Positions 18,077 to 26,969 are shown, numbered from the stretch's first letter. The stretch: 55,958 bases of DNA from an alpha proteobacterium MED-G10 (GCA_002457065.1 NTKR01000003.1:1-55958); one strand, 5' to 3'. Notes: generated from the letters alone by a model not told the origin. Translations and numbers: made by a program.

Positions 18077-19045
18077 GTGAAAAAAATAATTAGAGTTACC
18101 AGCCCGGCCAGAATTCATTTAGGTTTTTTAGAAACCGATGAAAATTCTTTTAGGAAATTCGGGAGTTTAGGTTTAGCTATTTCAAATTTTGAAAATATTT
18201 TTAAAATCGAGAGCTCAACAAAAAATATTGTTGTTAGTGAGGATAGCAAGTTAAAAAAAGATATAATGCGAATCATAAAATTTTTTGAAAAATTTGAAAG
18301 AATAAAAAAATGTAAAATTACAGTCTTAAAAAAAATTCCTGCGCACATTGGACTTGGCTCAGGTACTCAACAAAATTTAACTGTAGGTCATCTTTTATCA
18401 GAATTTAATAACCTTAATTTATCAATTAGAAAAATTTCTGAATGGCTTAACAGAGGAAAAAGATCAGGAATCGGTGTTGAAACTTTTAAAAATGGAGGCT
18501 TTATAATTGATTCAGGAAAAAAATCAAAGGCATTACCTTTGACAATTTTTTCAACTAAGTGGCCTAAAGAATGGAAAATAATTTTAATTACCACATCAAA
18601 AAAAAAGGGGTTGTTTGGTAAAGACGAGAATAAGGTATTTAAGAATTTAAAAAAAAGTCGACAAAGTTACGTGGAGGAAAATTGTTATGCTACTTTGATG
18701 AAGATAATCCCAGGAATCCTTGAGAAAGATTTTTTTAATTTCTCTGCAGGAATACAAGTTGTACAGAATAATATGTCAAATTTTTTTTATGGATCTAAAG
18801 ATAAGTATGGAAATAACAATTTGACCCAAATTTTTCGTTTCTTAAAAATACGCAATTATCGCGGTTTTGGTCAATCGTCTTGGGGGCCAACGGGTTTTAT
18901 CTTTTGTGAAAGTAAAGAAAGTGGTGAGCTATTGCTTAAAGATATAAAAAAATTTATTGAATTAAAAAAAATTCAAGGTATTAATCTCCTATTGGTAGAT
19001 GGAAGGAATAAAGGTAAAACCAAAACTACAAGGATTGAGAAATGA
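18077..19045 (+). CDS. Beta-ribofuranosylaminobenzene 5'-phosphate synthase
   Basis: 322 residues, GHMP-kinase-like fold. The enzyme joins 4-aminobenzoate (or hydroxybenzoate in archaea) to PRPP with CO2 loss, the first committed step of H4MPT synthesis. Seen: SPARIHLGFLET at the N-terminus, SLGLAISN, and PAHIGLGSGTQQNL as the glycine-rich loop, with GFGQSSWGPTGF near the C-terminus. GTG start at 18077. It overlaps mtdB by 4 nt and leads the rightward mtdB-mch-fae operon. Confidence 0.93.
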   Translation: MKKIIRVTSPARIHLGFLETDENSFRKFGSLGLAISNFENIFKIESSTKNIVVSEDSKLKKDIMRIIKFFEKFERIKKCKITVLKKIPAHIGLGSGTQQNLTVGHLLSEFNNLNLSIRKISEWLNRGKRSGIGVETFKNGGFIIDSGKKSKALPLTIFSTKWPKEWKIILITTSKKKGLFGKDENKVFKNLKKSRQSYVEENCYATLMKIIPGILEKDFFNFSAGIQVVQNNMSNFFYGSKDKYGNNNLTQIFRFLKIRNYRGFGQSSWGPTGFIFCESKESGELLLKDIKKFIELKKIQGINLLLVDGRNKGKTKTTRIEK

Positions 19046-19938
19046 CAAAAAAAAATATTTTACATATGATTAGTCCACAGGATAATGTAAGCCCATTTGA
19101 TGTGAATATGGCATGCGACGCCGGATATGATTTAGTCATCCCTTACACCAATGTAAATTTGACTGATGTTAACTCTTTAGTTCAAGATGCTATTTTTTCA
19201 AGGTCAGTATCAAATGCTAAAAAGACAGGTGTTTTCATATGTGGAAAAGATGCTTCTTTAGCTCTTGATATGATGGATGCAGCCAAAAAAGCAATGGTTC
19301 CACCATTTGAGATTTCAGTTTTTCCAGACCCGGCAGGATCTTTTACTACAGCCGCTGCAATGGTAGCTTGCACTGAAAAAACTCTTAAAGAAAAATTTAA
19401 TACAAACTTTCAAGACAAAAATATTATAGTTTATGGAGGCAAAGGAATTGTTGGAGGTATTTCAGCAATAATGTGTGCTCAACAAGGCGCGAAATGCACA
19501 ATTGTCGGTTATGATGGAATTAGTAATGTTCAAAAAAAAGCAGAGGAATATAAATCCAGATATGATGTAGATATAATACCCGGAGATGGTTCAACAGATG
19601 AATTAAATACATCATTCCTTCCAAAAGCAGATATAATCTTTTGTGCTGCTAGAGCTGGCACCCAAGTAATAAGTTTAAATCAATTAAAAAATACTCAAAA
19701 TGTAAAAGTACTGGCAGATGTAAATGCCGTTCCTCCAGCGGGCTTAGAAGGAGTGGGTTTAAAAGATGATGACGTTCAACATGAATGTGGAGCTTATTCG
19801 ATTGGTCCCCTAACATCCGGAGACATTAAAGTTAAAACTCAATATAAAATGTTTGAAAAAATGTGTACAACCGATAAGCCATTATATTTAAATTTTGATG
19901 AAGCCTTAAAAACTTCAAGAGAGATCTTAGGCCTATAA
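19042..19938 (+). CDS. mtdB: NAD(P)-dependent methylene-tetrahydromethanopterin dehydrogenase
   Basis: 298 residues. It oxidises methylene-H4MPT to methenyl-H4MPT. N-terminal HMISPQDNVSPFDVNMACDAGYD and PDPAGSFTTAAAMVACTEK are typical of MtdA/MtdB, and the Rossmann motif VYGGKGIVGGISA is at about 131-143. The H4MPT context favours MtdB over MtdA. Its stop overlaps the ATA that begins the following ATP-grasp gene (ATAA at 19935-19938). Confidence 0.94.
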   Translation: MTKKNILHMISPQDNVSPFDVNMACDAGYDLVIPYTNVNLTDVNSLVQDAIFSRSVSNAKKTGVFICGKDASLALDMMDAAKKAMVPPFEISVFPDPAGSFTTAAAMVACTEKTLKEKFNTNFQDKNIIVYGGKGIVGGISAIMCAQQGAKCTIVGYDGISNVQKKAEEYKSRYDVDIIPGDGSTDELNTSFLPKADIIFCAARAGTQVISLNQLKNTQNVKVLADVNAVPPAGLEGVGLKDDDVQHECGAYSIGPLTSGDIKVKTQYKMFEKMCTTDKPLYLNFDEALKTSREILGL

Positions 19939-21005
19939 GAAAAGAAATCTTCATAGCAAGTAATTACTGCGAAGATCTTGCTAAGCTTTACTATGAAGCA
20001 AACTTTATTGTTAATGCTATAGTTGTTTATAATAGTCTCAATCTTAGAAAATATTGTAGAAGAGTTTTTATAGTTAAAGATTGTAGCTCAGAATCTTTAA
20101 AAAAAATTTTGTTAAAATTTAATCCAAAAAAAATCTCATTTTTATTAGGCTCAGGTTTCGCTGAAAAATTTGATGATCCAAACTTTTTTTGTAATAAATA
20201 CAATTTCGGAAATAGTATTGAAGTAAACAATACAATTAAAAGTAAAGATTTTTTTAAAATACTTAGAAAAAATAAAATTAATTTTCCACAAATTAGCTTT
20301 AAAAATCACAAAAAAAATTGGATTGTTAAAGGTCAAAAAAGCTATGGCTCGCTGAGTGTTAAAAAAATTAAGACATTAAATTATATTCTTAAGGAGAATG
20401 AGTATTCTCAGAGGTTTATGCAAGGTAAAGTTATTTCTGTACAATTTATCAGTGAAAATAAAAAAATAAAAATAATTTCAATTTGTGAGCAGATAAATCT
20501 GAAAGACGAGTATACTATCGATTATTTAGTTACTAAGGATATAACTAATACATACAAAAATAAGATCTTCAAGCTAATTGAAAAATTGACTTCAATTTTT
20601 GATCTAAATGGATTAAACAGTGTCGAATTGATATCAGAAAAAAAAAAGTATTTTCTAATTGAAATTAACTCAAGACCAGGATTAGGAATAAACATTGTAG
20701 GAAAATTAAACGGAGGTCCATTTTTTTCAAAAAAAAAAAAGGTTTTGAAAAAAAAAATTCTTGTAACTAAAATCATCTATGCAAATAAAAATCTAACTAT
20801 CAATCAAAGAATGATTAAATTTTTTAAAAAATTTTGTGATTCAAAAAAATTTTCTGAATTACCAAATTTAGGAGATATTATTAAGGTAAATCAACCTCTA
20901 TGCTTAATTCACATCAGCGCAGAAAATATAGAGCTATTAAAAAAAGAAATGTCAAACACTACGCAGTTAATTGAAAGAATCGAGAGTATGCAAAATGAAA
21001 AATAA
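19935..21005 (+). CDS. ATP-grasp protein of the H4MPT cluster (OrfY-type), non-canonical start
   Basis: The first ATG/GTG/TTG in frame is TTG at 20109. The 58 codons before it are open and encode a typical pre-ATP-grasp strand (KEIFIASNYCEDLAKLYYEA), so translation must begin near 19935. The only start-like codon there is ATA at 19935, overlapping the mtdB stop as ATAA. The full product would be about 356 residues. The ATP-grasp core shows WIVKGQKSYGS and IEINSRPGLGINI (metal-binding Glu/Asn). The same gene position, between mtdB and mch, is held by orfY in other methylotrophs; a ligase role in cofactor side-chain synthesis is inferred. Confidence 0.75.
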   Translation: MRKEIFIASNYCEDLAKLYYEANFIVNAIVVYNSLNLRKYCRRVFIVKDCSSESLKKILLKFNPKKISFLLGSGFAEKFDDPNFFCNKYNFGNSIEVNNTIKSKDFFKILRKNKINFPQISFKNHKKNWIVKGQKSYGSLSVKKIKTLNYILKENEYSQRFMQGKVISVQFISENKKIKIISICEQINLKDEYTIDYLVTKDITNTYKNKIFKLIEKLTSIFDLNGLNSVELISEKKKYFLIEINSRPGLGINIVGKLNGGPFFSKKKKVLKKKILVTKIIYANKNLTINQRMIKFFKKFCDSKKFSELPNLGDIIKVNQPLCLIHISAENIELLKKEMSNTTQLIERIESMQNEK

Positions 21006-21954
21006 GATTAGTATAAATGAAAAAGCAAATAAACTATTAGACTTCTTAGTTCAAGAAAAAGATAAGCTAGGAATTGAAGTGTTTAAGGGTCCGCTTGGTT
21101 GTAATATAATTGATGCTGGGGTTAGAACTAAAGGAAGTGTTGAAGCTGGTCTTATTGTTTCTGAGATTTGTCTTGGAGGACTTGGTAAAACAAACCTGCT
21201 GCCATATAACAATATTGAAATTTCAGCATATGCAATTAATGTGTATGCTGCAGAACCTGTCCTCTCTTGTCTTGGATCTCAATATGCAGGTTGGAGTCTC
21301 AGTTCTGGAGATTTTTTTTCCTTAGGTTCTGGACCAGTAAGATCAATTGCACAAAAAGAGGAAATATTTAAAGAACTTAAATATAAAGAAAAACCTCAAA
21401 ATACAATAGTTGTTTTGGAAGTTGAAAAATTTCCACCAGAAGCGATAGTAAAAAAGATTGCAGCTGATTGTAATCTTGAACCAGAAAAAATTTCTTTTAT
21501 CGTGACACCTACGATTTCCTTGTCTGGGAACATCCAAGTTGTTTCAAGAGTTCTTGAGGTAGCTATTCATAAAATTCACGAGTTAAGATTCCCTCTTGAA
21601 AGAATAGAACATGGATTAGGGTTTGCACCATTACCTCCAATTGCAAAAGACTTTATAACTGGGATGGGAAGAACAAATGATGCAATTATATACGGAGGTG
21701 TTGTTCAATTGATGATTCAAGGAAGTGATTCCGAACTTGAAGAATTAAGTAGAAAACTTCCTAGTAACTCCTCCAAAGATTATGGAAAACCATTCAAAGA
21801 AATTTTTAAAAATTATGAAATGGACTTTTACAAAATTGATGGGTCATTGTTTAGCCCAGCAGTTATAATCATAAATTCAGTTGATTCTGGAAAAACTTTT
21901 AGAGGTGGTAAGGTAAATGAAGAACTTATAAAAAAATCTTTTTTTGATGTATAA
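20995..21954 (+). CDS. mch: Methenyltetrahydromethanopterin cyclohydrolase
   Basis: 319 residues; hydrolyses methenyl-H4MPT to formyl-H4MPT. Seen: the N-terminal SINEKANKLLDFLV, GCNIIDAGVRTKGSVEAG, LGSGPVRSIA and IEHGLGFAPLPPIAKD with GRTNDAIIYGG, all conserved in Mch. The start at 20995 overlaps the preceding ATP-grasp stop by 11 nt; the C-terminus (FFDV) overlaps the next start. Sits between MtdB and Fhc/Ftr in the pathway. Confidence 0.96.
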   Translation: MKNKISINEKANKLLDFLVQEKDKLGIEVFKGPLGCNIIDAGVRTKGSVEAGLIVSEICLGGLGKTNLLPYNNIEISAYAINVYAAEPVLSCLGSQYAGWSLSSGDFFSLGSGPVRSIAQKEEIFKELKYKEKPQNTIVVLEVEKFPPEAIVKKIAADCNLEPEKISFIVTPTISLSGNIQVVSRVLEVAIHKIHELRFPLERIEHGLGFAPLPPIAKDFITGMGRTNDAIIYGGVVQLMIQGSDSELEELSRKLPSNSSKDYGKPFKEIFKNYEMDFYKIDGSLFSPAVIIINSVDSGKTFRGGKVNEELIKKSFFDV

Positions 21955-22822
21955 AATTGGAATTATCTCTGATGTTCATGACTGGCATACTGATCAGATA
22001 GAAAGTTCTTTAAAAAAAAGAAAATGTAAAATAACCCGAATTTTTTTTGAAGATTTGATTTTTAGTTTTAAAAAAAATCAAATTAATTTTTTCAACAATA
22101 AAAACCTTAATAAACTCGATGGAATTTGGGTAAGATTTATAAACTCTGGTTCAACTGAAGAGATAACCACAAAACTAACTATTCTCCATTTATTTACAGA
22201 GTATAAGATTTATGTTCATAATTCTGCCGACGTAATAGAAAAAACTGTTGATAAGGTTAGGTGTACAGGATTATTAAGAGTAAATGGTTTTCTAACTCCA
22301 GACACTTATGTATGGTTTGAAAAAAAAAAGACTTTTTTTCCAAAAGGGGTAAAAAAAATCTTAGTTAAGCCAATATTTGGTTCACAAGGTAAGAATATCT
22401 TTATGATAAATAAACCCGATGATCTTAAAAGAACAGAAATAACCGGGGGAGTGTTTTATGTTCAAGAGTTCATTAATTCTGAAAAAAAAAATATATATTC
22501 TGATATTAGAATTTTAGTAAGTAATCATAAAATTGTATCTGCTATGGAAAGAGAGTCTAGGCATTTTATTACCAATGTTTATCAAGGAGCTAAATGTAAA
22601 AAAATTTCAATCAATAAGAAGTTAAGAAGTCTGGCAAGTAAAATCTCTAAACAATTTAATCTTGGTTACGCTGGTATTGATATAAAAATTGATAAAGATA
22701 AGTTTAGTGTATTAGAAATTAATAGTGTTCCATCCTGGAAAGCTCTGCAAAAAATAGAGAAGATTAATATTTCGGAAGTTTTGGTTAATGATTTTTTAAA
22801 AAAAGTTAAGTGCAGAAAATAG
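21947..22822 (+). CDS. ATP-grasp ligase, RimK/MptN-like (Orf5-type)
   Basis: 291 residues. The fold is recognisable from ILVKPIFGSQGKNIFMI (ATP-binding lysine and glycine loop), VFYVQEFI, and GYAGIDIKIDK followed by VLEINSVPSWKALQ (metal-binding E-x-N). RimK-like enzymes add glutamate to cofactors; the methanogen homologue MptN adds glutamate to H4MPT. The order mch, this gene, CitG-like gene, fae matches other methylotroph H4MPT clusters. Glutamylation of bacterial H4MPT or methylofuran is inference. Start ATG 21947 rather than TTG 21944. Confidence 0.85.
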   Translation: MYKIGIISDVHDWHTDQIESSLKKRKCKITRIFFEDLIFSFKKNQINFFNNKNLNKLDGIWVRFINSGSTEEITTKLTILHLFTEYKIYVHNSADVIEKTVDKVRCTGLLRVNGFLTPDTYVWFEKKKTFFPKGVKKILVKPIFGSQGKNIFMINKPDDLKRTEITGGVFYVQEFINSEKKNIYSDIRILVSNHKIVSAMERESRHFITNVYQGAKCKKISINKKLRSLASKISKQFNLGYAGIDIKIDKDKFSVLEINSVPSWKALQKIEKINISEVLVNDFLKKVKCRK

Positions 22823-23646
22823 TTCAAAATTTGTATTACAAAGCCTGTTTTGAAGAACTGAGAGTTTTAAAACCGGGAAATCATAGTGTCTTTTCTAAAA
22901 TACTAGGAATGAATCATTTAAAATTTGAAAATGCAGCCAAAATTTCTGGTGAAATATTTTCGAATTGCAGCCTTGGCATTGGAGAAAAAATTTACAAAGC
23001 GTCTATCAAATGTTTCAATCAACTAGGTGGCAACTATAACTTGGGAATAATTTTATTATGTGCACCAATATTTCAAATCCCAAGAAATAAAATACACAAT
23101 TTTAAAGATGAATTAAAAAAAATTATAGGTGAGATTAACGAAGATCAAGGTGATTTAATTATTAAAGCAATAAATTATGTAAAACCAGCTGGAATTAATA
23201 ATTACCAAGGCCCGGGTGATGTAAAAAAAAAAACACAATTAAATTTCAGTAAAATTATGCATATAGGATCTAGATGGGATAGAATCTCAAAATGCTACTG
23301 CAACAGTTATAATGAAGTTCTAAATGAGGGATTGATACTCTTTGAATCTTCAAAAAAAAAACTAATTTATAAAGATGCAATTTTGCACTTGTACTTATAC
23401 TTTCTTGCCAAAGATAGAGACAGTAACATTTACAGAAAGTTTGGATCATCTACAGCAGATAAAATTATGTTTAAAGCAAGAAAATTGCAAAAAAAATTTA
23501 GGTCCACAAGAAAGTTTAAGAATGATTTAGAAAATTTTGATAAATACCTAAAGTATTTTCATTATAATCCAGGTACTTGTGCAGATTTAACTGTAACAAC
23601 CTTGCTAATAAGCAAAATAAGAGATATATTCAACTTTAAAATATAA
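22810..23646 (+). CDS. CitG-like triphosphoribosyl-dephospho-CoA synthase family protein (Orf7-type)
   Basis: 278 residues with the CitG/MdcB family pattern: a GN-H-S motif (LKPGNHSVFS), SLGIGEKIYKAS, GGNYNLGIILLCAPI (NxxLG loop) and a KFGSSTADKI stretch. Homologues sit beside fae in many methylotroph H4MPT clusters, where loss reduces H4MPT synthesis, so a ribosyl-phosphate transfer role is plausible. GTG start at 22810, overlapping the previous gene by 13 nt. Real citrate-lyase function is unlikely as no cit genes are nearby. Confidence 0.82.
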   Translation: MQKIVQNLYYKACFEELRVLKPGNHSVFSKILGMNHLKFENAAKISGEIFSNCSLGIGEKIYKASIKCFNQLGGNYNLGIILLCAPIFQIPRNKIHNFKDELKKIIGEINEDQGDLIIKAINYVKPAGINNYQGPGDVKKKTQLNFSKIMHIGSRWDRISKCYCNSYNEVLNEGLILFESSKKKLIYKDAILHLYLYFLAKDRDSNIYRKFGSSTADKIMFKARKLQKKFRSTRKFKNDLENFDKYLKYFHYNPGTCADLTVTTLLISKIRDIFNFKI

Positions 23647-23686
23647 AATGTTATATTTAGTATCATTTAACTAAAATGGAGGAAAA

Positions 23687-24196
23687 ATGGCTAAAATCAC
23701 AAAAATGCTCGTTGGCGAATCTCTAGTTGGAGATGGAAACGAAGTTGCTCATATTGACTTAATTATTGGTCCTCGAGGAACTCCTGCTGAAACAGCATTC
23801 GCTAATGCGCTAACTAATAACAAAGACGGCTTTACAGCACTACTAGCAGTTGTAGCGCCAAATCTTATGACTAAACCAGCAACTTGTATGTTTAATAAAG
23901 TTACCATAAAAGGAGCTAAACAAGCTGTACAAATGTTTGGTCCAGCACAACATGGAGTAGCAAAAGCTGTTATGGATTGCGTAGCAGAAGGAACAATCCC
24001 AGCAGATGAAGCTGAAAATCTTTTTATCTCAGTTGGTGTCTTCATTCACTGGTTAGCTGAAGATGATAAAAAAATTCAGGAATATAACTATCAAGCTACT
24101 AAAGAATCAATTGAAAGAGCTGTTTCTGGTGAACCAAAAGCTAATGATGTTGTTTCACAGAAAGACTCTGCAGAACATCCATTTGCAGCTAAGTGA
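23687..24196 (+). CDS. fae: Formaldehyde-activating enzyme
   Basis: 169 residues. It condenses formaldehyde with H4MPT to methylene-H4MPT. Sequence is close to consensus: [20 protein letters not shown] with the catalytic His at 22, [15 protein letters not shown], and [12 protein letters not shown] very strong ribosome site (TGGAGGAAAA) precedes the ATG, and codon choice is more ordered than in the surrounding genes, both fitting a highly expressed protein. A 22-codon ORF and an intrinsic terminator follow. Confidence 0.97.
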   Translation: MAKITKMLVGESLVGDGNEVAHIDLIIGPRGTPAETAFANALTNNKDGFTALLAVVAPNLMTKPATCMFNKVTIKGAKQAVQMFGPAQHGVAKAVMDCVAEGTIPADEAENLFISVGVFIHWLAEDDKKIQEYNYQATKESIERAVSGEPKANDVVSQKDSAEHPFAAK

Positions 24197-24208
24197 GACT
24201 CATCCAAC

Positions 24209-24277
24209 ATGAAGCCATCAGGGAATACTAAAGGTGGTGGATGGCTTTCAAGGTTGTTTTCATTCTTTAAAAGTTAG
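24209..24277 (+). CDS. Possible 22-residue peptide between fae and its terminator
   Basis: ATG at 24209 to TAG at 24277 encodes MKPSGNTKGGGWLSRLFSFF plus KS. The N-terminal half is Gly-rich and polar; the second half could form a short amphipathic helix (WLSRLFSFFK). It fills exactly the space between the fae stop and the terminator hairpin, so it would be on the fae mRNA. No strong Shine-Dalgarno is present, which lowers confidence; translation could be coupled to fae. No homologue is recognised. Confidence 0.35.
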   Translation: MKPSGNTKGGGWLSRLFSFFKS

Positions 24278-24313
24278 ATTCAAGGGGCCTCAATCGGTCC
24301 CTTGAATTTTTTT
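24278..24313 (+). terminator. Intrinsic terminator of the fae operon
   Basis: An 8-bp stem TTCAAGGG/CCCTTGAA (24279-24286 with 24299-24306), extendable inward through GCC/GGT, is followed directly by seven T (24307-24313). It ends the rightward operon and overlaps the stop of the convergent HisA-like gene. Confidence 0.85.
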
Positions 24314-24973
24314 GACCAACAACGACAACACTATTGCACCGTAAAACCCAAGTCTTTCAAGAGATCTAAGCTGATTCCAATATTTAACACCCCCAGCATA
24401 ATAAACATTATGTTTTTTTATCAAGCAACCTAGATTTTTTATGCAGTCGTAATCAATACCTCTACCACCTGTATTTTTTAAAAACATCAATATTAGATTC
24501 ATTCTGAAATTATATTTTTTTAACTTTTCAAGCCAGTTTCTTTCTCTACCGTTAAAATCAATCGATAAATAAAAGTTTCTTTTAAAATCGAAGTTATGTA
24601 AATTAAAATTCTTCAAACTCTCAGTTCCAAGTATGATTTTAAAATTCTTAACATTCTGATCATTTAACTTTTTAGTATATTTTTTTACGGAAATTGGATA
24701 GTCGAAACCGCAATCAATTAAAAAAACTAAACTTGGAAATTTTTTTAATAAATTAATAACAATTTTTAAATTTGAACCATTCTTTTGAATTGAATCTAAA
24801 TCTGCTATATATACTTTAGTAAGAGGAAAATTAATAAGAACTTTTTTTATGAAATTGCAAGGATTCTGATAGTCATATGATGAGCTTTTAAATGGTTTAT
24901 AATTTAACCTAAAGCCTGCATATGCTTTCACCATTATTCCTGCTTTTAAATCGATTGCTAAAATAACTTCCAT
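24290..24973 (-). CDS. HisA/HisF-family TIM-barrel protein of the H4MPT island
   Basis: 227 residues resembling HisA. The first catalytic Asp is kept at position 8 (AIDLKAGIMVKAYAG), a central Asp occurs in YLSIDFNGRE, and the phosphate-binding strands appear as NTGGRGIDYD and YYAGGVKYWNQL. HisA homologues without a his operon recur in methylotroph H4MPT/methylofuran clusters, so a cofactor-biosynthesis role is likely, but the reaction is not known to me. Its start lies only 8 nt from the divergent ATP-grasp gene. Confidence 0.75.
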   Translation of the reverse strand: MEVILAIDLKAGIMVKAYAGFRLNYKPFKSSSYDYQNPCNFIKKVLINFPLTKVYIADLDSIQKNGSNLKIVINLLKKFPSLVFLIDCGFDYPISVKKYTKKLNDQNVKNFKIILGTESLKNFNLHNFDFKRNFYLSIDFNGRERNWLEKLKKYNFRMNLILMFLKNTGGRGIDYDCIKNLGCLIKKHNVYYAGGVKYWNQLRSLERLGFYGAIVLSLLVKKIQGTD

Positions 24974-24981
24974 AAAAATTT

Positions 24982-25941
24982 ATGACAAATGATATTATAT
25001 TATATGAATATTTTACTGCTCAAAAGAAGTTAAAAAACAATGAAAAAAAAACGATTCTAAAAGAAGCAATTCAATTATCGAATTATATAGCTTTAAATTT
25101 AATTAAACACCCAAAAATCAAAGAACTTCATATAGTGAGAAACAAGAATATAGAAAAAATATTTAATAAGAAAATAATAAATCACGAAGTTTCAGAGCAT
25201 AACTCGATAAAAAATATTTTAAATAATTTTAAACCAGGGACTAGATTAATTCTAGTAGCTCCAGAAACTCAAATGATCAGTATAAACTTGCATAATCAAC
25301 TTAAAAAAAAATTTATTTTACTAAATTCAAGTTTAGAAAATATCAGAAGGTTTTCCTCAAAGTTAAAAGCTTATAGAAATTTAAAAAAAAAAAAAATCAG
25401 TGTAGTGAAAGTTGAAAAAAAAATAGACAATAAAAATATTTATATTTCTAAGCCAACTTTTGGTGCGGGATCTTTAGATATTAAAATACTCGAAAGCAAA
25501 AATTTAATTATGAAACCCAAAAACCGAGTAATACAAAAATTTCATCCTGGAAAAAAGGGAAGCTTTGTGATGCTGTGTTCAGAAAATAATTTTCAGGTAT
25601 TGTGCTGTAATGAGCAAATAGTAGATATTAATAAGAAAAAAATTTCACAGACGGGTTTAATAATGGGAGGATTAGAATCATATAGGAAAGAAATAGAAAA
25701 AATTGGTAGACAAATCTACGAAAACTTTTCAGGTCTTTTTGGATATATTGGTGTTGATATTTTATTGGAAGAAAATCAATGGAAAATAATTGAGATTAAC
25801 CCAAGATTTACGAGTTCTTTAATTGGTCTAGAGGAATCTTATGGAATAAATTCATTGCAAAAAATTTCAAAACTTTATTTAGAAAATAAACTTAATAGAA
25901 CAAAAAACAAGTTAATCAAAAAGTTTACGGTAAAGTTTTGA
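24982..25941 (+). CDS. ATP-grasp protein, MfnD-like
   Basis: 319 residues. N-terminal ILYEYFTAQ resembles the pre-ATP-grasp strand of tyramine-glutamate ligase MfnD and its bacterial relatives. The ATP-grasp core includes YISKPTFGAGSLDIK, VIQKFHPGKKGSFVML, and the metal-binding IIEINPRFTSSLIGLEE. In bacteria methylofuran contains tyrosine and a polyglutamate chain, so a glutamate-ligase function would fit. It overlaps the next gene by one base (TGATG). Confidence 0.75.
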   Translation: MTNDIILYEYFTAQKKLKNNEKKTILKEAIQLSNYIALNLIKHPKIKELHIVRNKNIEKIFNKKIINHEVSEHNSIKNILNNFKPGTRLILVAPETQMISINLHNQLKKKFILLNSSLENIRRFSSKLKAYRNLKKKKISVVKVEKKIDNKNIYISKPTFGAGSLDIKILESKNLIMKPKNRVIQKFHPGKKGSFVMLCSENNFQVLCCNEQIVDINKKKISQTGLIMGGLESYRKEIEKIGRQIYENFSGLFGYIGVDILLEENQWKIIEINPRFTSSLIGLEESYGINSLQKISKLYLENKLNRTKNKLIKKFTVKF

Positions 25942-26969
25942 TGAAGAAAGAAGTAAAATTTTTAGGAATTGATATTGGCGGCGCTCATATAAAGTTAATT
26001 GGGTTAAATGAAAAAAGATCAGTTTGCTTTGCAAATTACAGAAAATGTTATGTTTGGAAGGGTTTAAATAATTTAAAAAGAGAATTTAAGTATATTAATG
26101 ATCTGAATTTTGATAAAAGAATCATTTGCGGAATCACAATGACCGCTGAGTTGTGTGATATTTTTAAAAGTAGAAAAGTTGGTGCAAACCAAATATCAGA
26201 TCTATGTAAAACATTAAAATATAATTTTTTGTTTTATTCAAAACAAAAAAATACCTTTACTAGAGACGTCAAAGGTAATTACAAAAATATTATCTCTATG
26301 AACTGGCATGCAGTCGGGAGATATTTTTTGAGGTATTATAAAAATTTAATTATTATTGATTTTGGATCCACAACTACAGATTTCATTTGTATTAAAGATG
26401 GTATGATAAATAATGTAGGGGTTGATGACTTATCAAGACTTTCTGAGGGTGAATTAATTTATACTGGGGTTATGAGAACCCCTTTATTTAGTATTCAAAA
26501 TAAAATTAATTATAAAAATAGCATCTATCACATTATTCCTGAGTTATTTTCATCAACATCAGACCTGTACAGAGTGAATAATTTTATCAATAAAAACTTT
26601 GATGTAGATGATGAGGCTGATCATCAAGGCAAATCATTAACTAAAAGTTTAGTTAGAATTTCAAGATCTTTCGCAATTGACTATAAAAAAAAAAATCATA
26701 AAATTCTCTTAGATTTGGCAAATATTCTGATAAAAAAACAAATAAAAACGATCGAAGAAAATATTAAAATTTTAAAAGAGAAGAAAAATTATAAAAAAAA
26801 TGTACCTATTTTTTTTTCTGGGATTGGAAGATCAATCTTAATAAATATGTGTAAACAAAAAGAAAAACTAGAAATTAAAAGTTTAATAAATGCCAACAGT
26901 GAAAAGCTTGGCGAAATTTCTATCCAACATATGCCTGCTTATTGTGTTGCTCAATTAATAAGCGATTAA
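25941..26969 (+). CDS. H4MPT-linked C1-transfer protein, MfnF-like (hydantoinase/acetate-kinase fold)
   Basis: 342 residues. N-terminal LGIDIGGAHIKLIGL and internal IIDFGSTTTDFICI are nucleotide-type phosphate-binding loops of the ASKHA superfamily; GVMRTPL is family-specific. This family occurs in methanogens and methylotrophs; the methanogen member I recall as MfnF couples the furan unit to the glutamyl-tyramine unit of methanofuran. The assignment to MfnF is from memory and moderate. Its 3' end overlaps the convergent mfnB by 50 nt. Confidence 0.75.
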   Translation: MKKEVKFLGIDIGGAHIKLIGLNEKRSVCFANYRKCYVWKGLNNLKREFKYINDLNFDKRIICGITMTAELCDIFKSRKVGANQISDLCKTLKYNFLFYSKQKNTFTRDVKGNYKNIISMNWHAVGRYFLRYYKNLIIIDFGSTTTDFICIKDGMINNVGVDDLSRLSEGELIYTGVMRTPLFSIQNKINYKNSIYHIIPELFSSTSDLYRVNNFINKNFDVDDEADHQGKSLTKSLVRISRSFAIDYKKKNHKILLDLANILIKKQIKTIEENIKILKEKKNYKKNVPIFFSGIGRSILINMCKQKEKLEIKSLINANSEKLGEISIQHMPAYCVAQLISD

